Origin: an uncultured Prevotella sp.
GTDB taxonomy: Bacteria > Bacteroidota > Bacteroidia > Bacteroidales > Bacteroidaceae
NCBI GenBank assembly: GCA_900315635.1
Contig: OMZV01000017.1
Coordinates: 1-53,544, forward strand
Reading direction: 5' to 3'
Length of the DNA stretch: 53,544 bases
The position numbers and the translations under genes were made by a program. Below, in pieces: positions 16,816 to 23,814 of this stretch. The first letter of the stretch is position 1; each line of letters begins with the position of its first letter. The notes beneath the pieces were generated by a model, which made no database searches, was not told the DNA's origin, and worked only from the letters and a program-made list of their open reading frames with translations.

Positions 16816-17595
16816 TTACTTCTTCTCGACCTGCTCTTCGGTCTTACCGAAACGGCGCTGGCGGTGCTGGTAACTGGCTATTGCCTTATGAAGGTCCTCT
16901 TCATTGAAGTCCGGCCAGTACGTATCACAGAAGTAAAGCTCTGAATAAGCGATCTGCCAAAGAAGGAAGTTGCTTATACGAAGCTCGCCGCCCGTGCGGA
17001 TAAGAAGGTCAGGGTCGGGCATGAAGTTGGTCTGCATGTGATTTGACAGAGTTTCCTCTGTAATATCACAAACACGAATTCCGCCGGTCTTGGTCCTCTT
17101 CAACAAGTTCTCCGGCAGTTCTTCCATGTCGTGAACCTCCTGAACTATTTCCTTGACAGCCTGAGTGATTTCCCACCGCGAACTGTAGCTCAATGCCACG
17201 ACCATAGTCATCTTGGAGTTGTTCTTGGTATGCTCTTCGGTCTCCCGAAGCTTATCCTGTACTTCTTGAGGCAGTCGGGCACGGTCGCCAATGACACGGA
17301 AGCGCACATTGTTCTTCATGAATATCTCGTCCTCAAGTGATGTAAGGACAAGTCCCATGAGGGCATGAATCTCCGATGACGGACGGTTCCAGTTCTCGGT
17401 AGAGAATGTGTAAAGCGTAAGGTACTTCACGCCAAGCCGTGTACATTCGGAAGTTATGCGGCGCACGGTGTCAACTCCGGCCTGATGACCGTAGTTACGC
17501 GGTTTGTTGCGCTCAGTAGCCCACCTGCCATTGCCATCCATTATGATAGCGATGTGCTGCGGGATTCGTGTCATATCTAGTTCGTCAGTGCTCAT
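16816..17595 (-). CDS. uppS: Isoprenyl transferase (undecaprenyl diphosphate synthase)
   Basis: A 259-aa cis-prenyltransferase that makes the C55 lipid carrier for peptidoglycan and O-antigen. [13 protein letters not shown] carries the catalytic D20. [26 protein letters not shown] and [19 protein letters not shown] are the conserved blocks. Length is typical. It sits 57 bp before bamA and 34 bp after the beta-barrel gene, so it is part of the leftward envelope operon. Confidence 0.96.
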   Translation of the reverse strand: MSTDELDMTRIPQHIAIIMDGNGRWATERNKPRNYGHQAGVDTVRRITSECTRLGVKYLTLYTFSTENWNRPSSEIHALMGLVLTSLEDEIFMKNNVRFRVIGDRARLPQEVQDKLRETEEHTKNNSKMTMVVALSYSSRWEITQAVKEIVQEVHDMEELPENLLKRTKTGGIRVCDITEETLSNHMQTNFMPDPDLLIRTGGELRISNFLLWQIAYSELYFCDTYWPDFNEEDLHKAIASYQHRQRRFGKTEEQVEKK

Positions 17596-17629
17596 TTTCG
17601 TTGTTCGTCAACTTCTATTTCGTTGTATA

Positions 17630-18331
17630 TTAATCCTCGTCCTCATTGTGGCAAGTACGGCACCGTGCCGAGAAGCTGTAGGTAAGCGTCACTTGCAGGG
17701 TACTGTAGCAATCGGTGTTCTTGAAAGCTCCGGAGCTTGTTATGCCGTAAGGATCCTTTTGTCCGTCGAGTTCATCACCGAGAGTGAAGTGCATAGCCCA
17801 TTCAAGACCGAGGTTCATGCGTTTATTTATCTTATATTTGACTCCTATACCAATAGGAACGTTAGCCGTGAAAGCACTCTTTTTGTCGCCATCCTTTATG
17901 CTGACGTATGTTCCTCCAAGACCTCCGAAGACGAAGGGAGTAACACGCTGTGCTCCGCGATAGTCCCTTCCTGTTCCATACGGCCAGAAGTTATACTCAA
18001 ATGTAAGGTCGAATCCTACAAGCGAATTATTGAATTCGTATGGTGTTTCGGCAAAAGCTGGATAATAAGTCTTGACATCTGCCGATGAGCCTTTCATCTT
18101 TCCGAACATCACATTGAGCTTCAGCCCATAATAAGGATTGAATATGTAGCGTGCAAGAAGCGAGCCCATAGGCTGTAAGTCCTTAGTCAGATTGCCGTTG
18201 AAGTCGCCCAAATAGCCAGCCATACCGCCTCCGACACCGATTTCCATACGGTATTCGGGGTCTTCCTGAGCATTTGCCGGCAGTGCTGCAAGCAAAAGCA
18301 AAGCTGATATGACGGTTAAGAACTTTTTCAA
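17630..18331 (-). CDS. Small outer-membrane beta-barrel protein, DUF6089-like, TTG start
   Basis: A 233-aa protein with a clear signal peptide (MKKFLTVISALLLLAALPANAQ) and alternating beta-strands of the OmpA/porin-like 8-strand type (MEIGVGGGMAGYLGDFNG, VTPFVFGGLGGTYVSI, LGLEWAMHFTLGDELDG). The C-terminus (CRTCHNEDED) has a CxxC pair typical of this Bacteroidetes family, which often precedes uppS-bamA. The signal peptide begins at a TTG codon (18331) and I find no in-frame ATG upstream, so an uncommon start is likely. The precise role is unknown. Confidence 0.85.
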   Translation of the reverse strand: MKKFLTVISALLLLAALPANAQEDPEYRMEIGVGGGMAGYLGDFNGNLTKDLQPMGSLLARYIFNPYYGLKLNVMFGKMKGSSADVKTYYPAFAETPYEFNNSLVGFDLTFEYNFWPYGTGRDYRGAQRVTPFVFGGLGGTYVSIKDGDKKSAFTANVPIGIGVKYKINKRMNLGLEWAMHFTLGDELDGQKDPYGITSSGAFKNTDCYSTLQVTLTYSFSARCRTCHNEDED

Positions 18332-18336
18332 AACTT

Positions 18337-18447
18337 GTATAGACTTTGATAGAGTTGTTATAGACTTCGATTGGTCAAGGATATACCATGATAGACCAGA
18401 GATGGACTTCCGATTGACTGTATATGTTCTTCCGATTGACCGAAGGC
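18337..18447. repeat. 21-22-bp phased intergenic array of a second sequence type
   Basis: Five imperfect units with the core GAYWG at 18348, 18369, 18390, 18412 and 18434 (steps of 21, 21, 22, 22). CTTCCGATTGAC occurs twice exactly 22 bp apart (18407, 18429), and AGACTT precedes the core in units one and two. It fills the gap between the lipoprotein stop and the TTG start of the next gene. The sequence is unrelated to the GGTATCTTTTA family but has the same period. Confidence 0.65.
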
Positions 18448-18450
18448 TGT

Positions 18451-19800
18451 CTATTCCTTCCAGACTGAACCGCCGGAGATAATCCAGAGGGAACCTTCAG
18501 AATCAGTAGTCATGGTCAGTTTGCCGATAGCTGAGGTGAGTCCGTCAGGCAGAGTCCTGCCAGAAGCCTCCCACGTGAGTCCACTGTCGCGGCTTTGCAG
18601 CAAAGAACTGATGTATGAGCCATTGGAAATAAGAGCGACAGGATAACCTCCGAAAGCAGTAACCGTCAGCGAAGGAATCTCGCCAAGACTGTAATTGCTC
18701 TCGCCGGAATTGTCGACATACGTCCAAGGAGAAGCCACCGGCTGGCTTGAATAGTCGTCGAGCTTTGTCCAGGTACGTGCATAAATATCGTTAGCCGCCG
18801 AGCAACGACCGACAATCATCACCTGTTCGATGCTGTCGTTCGTGCGCACCGGAATAGCAGTGTAGCTCACCTCATCGTCAGGGAGCATCATAGCATTGTC
18901 GTCAATATCGTCGGTTGTCCATGTCCTGCCATCATCAGCCGACTCCGCAATGCCCGTGACCGACGAATATCCGTTGGCGGTAAGAGCATAGAGATGAGCC
19001 GAACTTGCAGCAACAAGGCGCTTAAACGCGCTATTGGTTGCTACCGCAGTCCATGACTGTCCATTGTCAGAAGACGAATAAACCGTTCCGTTATCGAGGG
19101 CGAACAGAGCTTTTCCCTTTGTCACGAAGCTGGCTCTAGCCGAGAATGAACCCGACATAGGAGTCCACGTCTCGCCGTCATAGATGCCGGAAGAGTATCC
19201 AACGGTCTGTCCGTTGAGCAATCCGAAGACATAGACATAGCTTCCCGCCGACAAAGCATGGACATTATCAAGTTGAGCGAGCTGTGCGTTATCAGTCTTC
19301 TTCTGCCACGAAATAGTTCCGGCAGGCACCGTTCTGACATTAAGTTTTACGGTATAGTCGACATAGCGCTTCCCGTCCTGTGAAACGACACGCAAAGTTC
19401 TCGGGGTAGAGAAGTCAATGGAATCAGTATTACTGTAAAACGCCAGCGAGTCGCTTGTAGCCGACTTAAGGTAAATAATGCCATTGTTCACAGCCGTAAC
19501 AGAAGCTATCACATGCTTGACATCAGTACCATAAGGCAGAGAATCAGTATTGTATATCTGATGTCCCAGCTGGTCGATGGTGAATTTATAGGCAGAGCCG
19601 ACGTAGGTCAACTTATACACCGAGTCTTTGCCAGCGGCAGTCTTGGTGTGTAAGTACCGGTTCATTGTTCCGAGGGAGAAGGCAGATAAGCCCGTATCCC
19701 CATAATAGGTATAGTCTGTATCATCGTCATCCTTAAGGCAAGACGACAGCAAGCATACTGCCGAGAGCAAAACAATGAGCGATGTGAATCTTATTCTCAT
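18451..19800 (-). CDS. Surface lipoprotein with Asp-box propeller repeats (DUF6242-like)
   Basis: A 449-aa lipoprotein. The lipobox LLSSC gives C21, and the following LKDDDD matches the Bacteroidetes lipoprotein export signal, so surface exposure is expected. The N-terminal part (about 30-155) resembles a beta-sandwich. The C-terminal part has three Asp-box motifs (SSDNGQSWT, SADDGRTWT, SRDSGLTWE), as in sialidase-type beta-propellers. No catalytic residues of sialidases were recognised, so a binding or scaffold role is more likely than an enzymatic one. It may head the envelope run, since all following genes are leftward with short gaps. Confidence 0.8.
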   Translation of the reverse strand: MRIRFTSLIVLLSAVCLLSSCLKDDDDTDYTYYGDTGLSAFSLGTMNRYLHTKTAAGKDSVYKLTYVGSAYKFTIDQLGHQIYNTDSLPYGTDVKHVIASVTAVNNGIIYLKSATSDSLAFYSNTDSIDFSTPRTLRVVSQDGKRYVDYTVKLNVRTVPAGTISWQKKTDNAQLAQLDNVHALSAGSYVYVFGLLNGQTVGYSSGIYDGETWTPMSGSFSARASFVTKGKALFALDNGTVYSSSDNGQSWTAVATNSAFKRLVAASSAHLYALTANGYSSVTGIAESADDGRTWTTDDIDDNAMMLPDDEVSYTAIPVRTNDSIEQVMIVGRCSAANDIYARTWTKLDDYSSQPVASPWTYVDNSGESNYSLGEIPSLTVTAFGGYPVALISNGSYISSLLQSRDSGLTWEASGRTLPDGLTSAIGKLTMTTDSEGSLWIISGGSVWKE

Positions 19801-19826
19801 ATAGACACAATTGTTGAATTTAGCTG

Positions 19827-19834
19827 CAAAGGTA
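19827..19834 (-). promoter_or_regulatory. -7 element of the Asp-box lipoprotein gene
   Basis: Minus-strand TACCTTTG (19834-19827), 27 bp before the ATG. No TTTG at the expected -33 position. Confidence 0.5.
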
Positions 19835-19930
19835 AGCAGATTTCACTAAATAGACGGACTTTTTAGCCAATAATTGTGTTTTTCTTATAATAATGTAGCG
19901 ATTTTAAGTTTATTTAGATAGCAAAAACAG

Positions 19931-19962
19931 AAAAAAGCCTGTCCTCATAGAGAACAGGCTTT
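19931..19962 (-). terminator. Intrinsic terminator of pckA
   Basis: Read leftward: stem AAAGCCTGT (19962-19954), 11-nt loop, ACAGGCTTT (19942-19934), ending in a run of six T (19936-19931). It is 83 bp past the pckA stop. Confidence 0.75.
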
Positions 19963-20044
19963 ATACTTATTCATGCGGAAATAGCGTATATAACGGAAAG
20001 ATTATAATTCAGTTATTTCTGTTGTTTCCGTATGGGAATTAGCT

Positions 20045-21661
20045 TTAGAGCTGTGGACCAGCGGCTACGAGAGCCTTACCAGCCTCGTTGGTCTCATACT
20101 TCTTGAAGTTGTTGATGAAGAGCTCAGCGAGGTGCTTAGCCTTCTTATCCCACTCAGCTGGGTCCTTGTAAGAGTCACGTGGGTCAAGCGGAGTAACGTC
20201 TACGCCCTCGAGCTTTGTAGGAACAGTGAAGTTGAAGTAAGGGATCTGCTTTGTTGGAGCCTTGTCGATCTCGTGGTCGAGGATACGGTCGATGATGTGA
20301 CGTGTATCGTGGATAGAGATACGCTTGCCGGTACCGTTCCAACCAGTGTTAACGAGGTAGCACTTAGCACCGCTCTTGTGCATGTGCTTAACGAGCTCCT
20401 CAGCATACTTTGTTGGGTGCAGGCTCAGGAATGCCTGTCCGAAGCAAGCAGAGAATGTAGGAGTTGGCTCAGTGATACCGATCTCAGTACCAGCGATCTT
20501 AGCTGTGAATCCAGACAGGAAGTAGTACTTAACCTGCTCGTCGGTCAGGATAGATACTGGAGGCAGTACACCGAATGCATCTGCAGAGAGGAAGATAACC
20601 TGCTTTGCAGCTGGTCCGTGAGAAACCGGGCGAACGATGTTCTTGATGTGATAGATAGGATAAGAAACACGAGTGTTCTTAGTAACCTTATCGTCGGTGA
20701 AGTCGATCTTACCGTTCTCGCCAACTGTTACGTTCTCGAGGAGAGCGTCACGAGTGATAGCGCCATAGATGTCAGGCTCCTCTTCCTTGTTCAGGTCGAT
20801 AACCTTAGCATAGCAGCCACCCTCAAGGTTGAAGACGCCGTTGTTGTCCCATCCGTGCTCGTCATCACCAATCAGCTTACGCTTAGGATCGGTAGACAGA
20901 GTGGTCTTACCTGTACCAGACAGACCGAAGAAGATAGCGGTGTTCTCACCGTTCATATCTGTGTTAGCAGAGCAGTGCATAGAAGCGATACCCTTCAATG
21001 GGAGGTAGTAGTTCTGCATAGAGAACATACCCTTCTTCATCTCACCGCCGTACCATGTGTTAACGATAACCTGCTCGTGGCTAGTTACGTTGAACATTAC
21101 GCAAGTCTCACTGCGAAGACCGAGTTCCTTGTAGTTCTCGACCTTAGCCTTTGATGCGTTGTAAACGATGAAGTCAGGCTCCTGCTCAAAGTCAGCCTCG
21201 CTCTGTGGGCGGATGAACATGTTTGTAACGAAGTGTGCCTGCCATGCAACCTCAACGATGAAGCGAACCTTCATACGGGTATCCTTGTTGGCACCGCAGA
21301 AACCATCGACGACAAACAGACGCTTGTTAGAGAGCTCCTTCTTGGCGATATTCTTAACAGCGTTCCACTGCTCCTTTGTTGCAGCGTGGTTGTCACTGCC
21401 GTTCTCCTCAGTGTGCCACCAAACGGTGTCGTGAGAAGTTTCATCATCAACGATGTACTTATCCTTAGGCGAACGACCTGTGAACTTACCGGTGAACACG
21501 TCAACAGCGCCGAGCTCTGTCTCGTGACCTACCTCATAGCCCTCAAGGCCTTCCTTTGTCTCCTCGTTGAACAGTACCTCGTAAGAAGGATTGTACAGAA
21601 CCTCAGCAGTACCTGTCTCGATTCCGTAGCTTGCTAAAACTGATTTGTCAAACTTTGCCAT
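20045..21661 (-). CDS. pckA: Phosphoenolpyruvate carboxykinase (ATP)
   Basis: A 538-aa enzyme interconverting oxaloacetate and PEP. In Bacteroidales it fixes CO2 on PEP to feed the fumarate/succinate/propionate branch. It has the P-loop [12 protein letters not shown] (about residue 244) with the second metal/nucleotide motif [11 protein letters not shown], plus [10 protein letters not shown] near the N-terminus and [13 protein letters not shown] near the C-terminus. Full length. It has its own promoter with a palindrome over the transcription start, and a terminator. Codon use (CGT, GTT, AAG-rich) suggests high expression. Confidence 0.97.
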   Translation of the reverse strand: MAKFDKSVLASYGIETGTAEVLYNPSYEVLFNEETKEGLEGYEVGHETELGAVDVFTGKFTGRSPKDKYIVDDETSHDTVWWHTEENGSDNHAATKEQWNAVKNIAKKELSNKRLFVVDGFCGANKDTRMKVRFIVEVAWQAHFVTNMFIRPQSEADFEQEPDFIVYNASKAKVENYKELGLRSETCVMFNVTSHEQVIVNTWYGGEMKKGMFSMQNYYLPLKGIASMHCSANTDMNGENTAIFFGLSGTGKTTLSTDPKRKLIGDDEHGWDNNGVFNLEGGCYAKVIDLNKEEEPDIYGAITRDALLENVTVGENGKIDFTDDKVTKNTRVSYPIYHIKNIVRPVSHGPAAKQVIFLSADAFGVLPPVSILTDEQVKYYFLSGFTAKIAGTEIGITEPTPTFSACFGQAFLSLHPTKYAEELVKHMHKSGAKCYLVNTGWNGTGKRISIHDTRHIIDRILDHEIDKAPTKQIPYFNFTVPTKLEGVDVTPLDPRDSYKDPAEWDKKAKHLAELFINNFKKYETNEAGKALVAAGPQL

Positions 21662-21722
21662 TTCTTGAAATGTATTTTAAAGTTGTTATAAATGTCTAAC
21701 TAAATGTTCGTTAGAAAGTACT

Positions 21723-21739
21723 CACACGTTTTTCGTGTG
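21723..21739 (-). promoter_or_regulatory. Palindrome at the pckA transcription start
   Basis: CACACG-TTTTT-CGTGTG, a perfect 6-bp inverted repeat directly downstream of the -7 box, over the predicted start (about 21735). It could be an operator or a 5'-end hairpin. Confidence 0.5.
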
Positions 21740-21771
21740 CAAAATTACTAATTCCTTGGATTATTCCCAAA
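21740..21771 (-). promoter_or_regulatory. pckA promoter
   Basis: Minus-strand -33 TTTG (21771-21768), 20-bp spacer, -7 TAATTTTG (21747-21740). Leader of about 75 nt. Confidence 0.75.
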
Positions 21772-21861
21772 AAGCAAATAGACAAAAAATCTCAATCTCA
21801 TGCCTTGCAAGGTTAAAGAAACAAAAAATTTAAAGCCCTATTATACTTTTGCAACATGCAC

Positions 21862-21893
21862 TTTGCAAAAGAACTTGATTTTTAGTAATTTTG
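21862..21893 (+). promoter_or_regulatory. upp promoter
   Basis: -33 TTTG (21862-21865), 20-bp spacer, -7 TAATTTTG (21886-21893). Predicted start near 21898. This excludes the 5'-extended reading frame and supports the ATG at 21956. Confidence 0.75.
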
Positions 21894-21955
21894 CATTGCG
21901 AAAACGAAACACGAAGAATCTTAATCTTATAAATCAAGAAACTCAAACTAAAACT

Positions 21956-22615
21956 ATGAAAGTTGTAAATTTCTCCGAGACAAACAGCATCATCAACCAA
22001 TATATGGCAGAGATACGCGACATTAATTATCAGCAGAACCGCCTGCTCTTCCGCAACAACATCGAGCGTATCGGCGAGATGGAAGCCTACGAAATATCCA
22101 AGACTCTCAATTACGAAGAGAAGGACATACCGACTCCACTGGGCATTGCCAAGGTCAACGTACCGACCGACAAGATTGTCCTGGCTACCATCTTCCGTGC
22201 CGGACTGCCGTTCCACACCGGATTTCTGAAGGTCTTCGACCATGCCGGCAATGCTTTCGTCAGCGCCTACCGTGCCTATAAGGACGACGAGCGCCACGAG
22301 GTAAGCATCCACGTCGAGTACCTTGCCACACCGAGCATCGACCAGAAGAACCTCATCATTGCCGATCCGATGCTTGCCACAGGCGGCAGCATGGAGCTGG
22401 GCTACAAGGCATTCATAACCAAGGGAACTCCAAAGCGCATCGACGTTTGCTGCGTCATTGCCACTCCGGAGGGCATCGACCACATCAAGCAGACACTGCC
22501 TGACGACAAGACAACCATCTGGTGCGGTGCCATCGACCCGGGAATGAACGAGCATAAGTACATCGTGCCGGGATTCGGCGACGCAGGAGACCTGTGTTAT
22601 GGCGATAAACTTTGA
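21956..22615 (+). CDS. upp: Uracil phosphoribosyltransferase
   Basis: A 219-aa pyrimidine-salvage enzyme (uracil + PRPP to UMP). The PRPP loop is LIIADPMLATGGSM; the uracil-binding end is YIVPGFGDAGDLCYG; IFRAGLPFHTGFLKVF is also conserved. The reading frame is open from 21800, but the family starts at MKVVNFSE and the promoter lies within the extension. It is divergent from pckA. Confidence 0.95.
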   Translation: MKVVNFSETNSIINQYMAEIRDINYQQNRLLFRNNIERIGEMEAYEISKTLNYEEKDIPTPLGIAKVNVPTDKIVLATIFRAGLPFHTGFLKVFDHAGNAFVSAYRAYKDDERHEVSIHVEYLATPSIDQKNLIIADPMLATGGSMELGYKAFITKGTPKRIDVCCVIATPEGIDHIKQTLPDDKTTIWCGAIDPGMNEHKYIVPGFGDAGDLCYGDKL

Positions 22616-22632
22616 TTCCAACAAAAACATGT

Positions 22633-22668
22633 AGTCCCCATCAAGCTTCCCCCAATGTGAGGATGTTT
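22633..22668 (-). repeat. 46-bp palindromic element, intergenic inverted copy
   Basis: Read leftward, AAACATCCTCACATTGGGGG and the following 16 bp match the epimerase copy at 29 of 36 positions. It lies between upp and the SDR gene, inverted relative to the copy 45 bp downstream. Confidence 0.75.
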
Positions 22669-22688
22669 AATCAATAATTAGTTTATTT

Positions 22689-23504
22689 ATGAACGAAGCG
22701 TCATCATCTGTCTTAGGTAATCAAACATCCTCCCCTTGGGGGAGGCTTGGTGGGGATTCCCGGCTTGCAATCATCATGGGAGCCAGCTCGGGAATGGGAC
22801 GTCTCGTTGCCGAGCGGCTGTTGCGCGACGGCTGGAAAGTGGGCGTTGCGGCACGGCGTGTTGACTCACTGAAGACCATCGGACAAGGAAACCACGCCAT
22901 GCCGGACGGAAGCGACAACCTGCCGACGGTTGCTCAGATTGATGTTACCGCGCCGGATGCCGACAAGAAGCTCCACGAACTTATTGAGAAGCTTGGCGGA
23001 CTGGACCTTTATTTCCATTCGTCGGGCATAGGAAAGGTGAACATGGAGTTGCGTGCCGACTATGAACTAAACACCGTGAATACCAATGCTTTAGGCTTTA
23101 CACGCATGGTCGGCGAGGCATTCCGCTACATGGCGGCACACGGCGGCGGGCACATCGCCGTCATCTCGAGCATTGCCGGAGTGAAAGGACTAGGTCCGGC
23201 ACCAAGCTACAGTGCCACAAAAGCTTTTGACAATACATACATTCAGGCTCTCGAACAGCTTGCCAACACCCGCAAGTTGAACATCCGTTTCACCGATATA
23301 CGACCCGGATTCGTCGACACGGCACTCATCCGAGGCAGCCATTTCCCGCTGACCATGAAGCCGGACGATGTTGCCGACGCTATCGTCAGTGCCATTTACC
23401 ACAAGAAGCACATAAAAATTATTGACTGGAAGTGGCGTGTCATAGTCGCTCTATGGCGCCGTCTGCCACGCTGGATTTGGCGGATTATGCCACTGAAAGC
23501 ATAG
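22689..23504 (+). CDS. SDR-family oxidoreductase with a repeat-derived N-terminus
   Basis: A 271-aa short-chain dehydrogenase/reductase. The nucleotide-binding motif is IIMGASSGMGRLVAERLL; VISSIAGVKG supplies the catalytic Ser and PSYSATKAF the Tyr and Lys. A C-terminal hydrophobic/basic segment (about 240-271, WRVIVALWRRLPRWIWRIM) suggests membrane association. SDRs usually start just before the GxxxGxG strand. Here about 24 extra residues precede it, including LGNQTSSPWGRLGGD, encoded by a palindromic element also found inside the epimerase. No other in-frame start lies before the fold. The substrate is unknown. Confidence 0.88.
   Translation: MNEASSSVLGNQTSSPWGRLGGDSRLAIIMGASSGMGRLVAERLLRDGWKVGVAARRVDSLKTIGQGNHAMPDGSDNLPTVAQIDVTAPDADKKLHELIEKLGGLDLYFHSSGIGKVNMELRADYELNTVNTNALGFTRMVGEAFRYMAAHGGGHIAVISSIAGVKGLGPAPSYSATKAFDNTYIQALEQLANTRKLNIRFTDIRPGFVDTALIRGSHFPLTMKPDDVADAIVSAIYHKKHIKIIDWKWRVIVALWRRLPRWIWRIMPLKA
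22713..22758 (+). repeat. 46-bp palindromic element in frame in the SDR gene
   Basis: 42 of 46 positions are identical to 33278-33323 (reversed). The core palindrome CTCCCC-TT-GGGGGAG forms a hairpin. It encodes LGNQTSSPWGRLGGD. Confidence 0.85.
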
Positions 23505-23520
23505 GTTTCGTATATAGTTG

Positions 23521-23696
23521 ATTATCAACAAGTTGCCAAAAGGGTGTCTTTCACGTTGTAAAAAGGTATCTTTTAGCTTCTAATTGGGCATCTTTTACAT
23601 TGTAAAACGGTATCTTTTACAACGTAAAAAGCCGTTACTTACAATCCGTTTAGCCATTACTTGCAAATCGTTGGTAGTCAGACCGTCTTTTAACAA
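23521..23696. repeat. 22-bp phased intergenic array, locus 3
   Basis: Six clear steps (23543, 23565, 23587, 23609, 23631, 23653), with probable flanking steps on each side. Steps begin GGTGTCTTTCA, GGTATCTTTTA, GGCATCTTTTA, GGTATCTTTTA, then GCCGTTACTTA and GCCATTACTTG. Second halves are CGTTGTAAAAA, GCTTCTAATTG, CATTGTAAAAC and CAACGTAAAAA. It follows the SDR gene 3' end and stops before the promoter of the beta-barrel gene. Confidence 0.85.
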
Positions 23697-23748
23697 ATCT
23701 TAATTAAGCCGAAGAAAACTGACAAGTTGCCGAAAAAGAAGCCAAAAA

Positions 23749-23780
23749 TTTGTGAATATCGGTTTATAGTCATACCTTTG
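23749..23780 (+). promoter_or_regulatory. Promoter of the outer-membrane beta-barrel gene
   Basis: -33 TTTG (23749-23752), 20-bp spacer, -7 TACCTTTG (23773-23780). Leader of about 30 nt. Confidence 0.75.
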
Positions 23781-23814
23781 CAGCGGCAAGAAATGTTATC
23801 AACACACATATATC

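Noticed and set aside
20132-21154. 340-aa frame antisense to pckA
   Set aside because: Long only because of the strong codon bias of pckA; its translation has no recognisable domain.
21800-21955. 52-residue N-terminal extension of Upp
   Set aside because: The promoter at 21862-21893 lies inside it and the family starts at the ATG at 21956.
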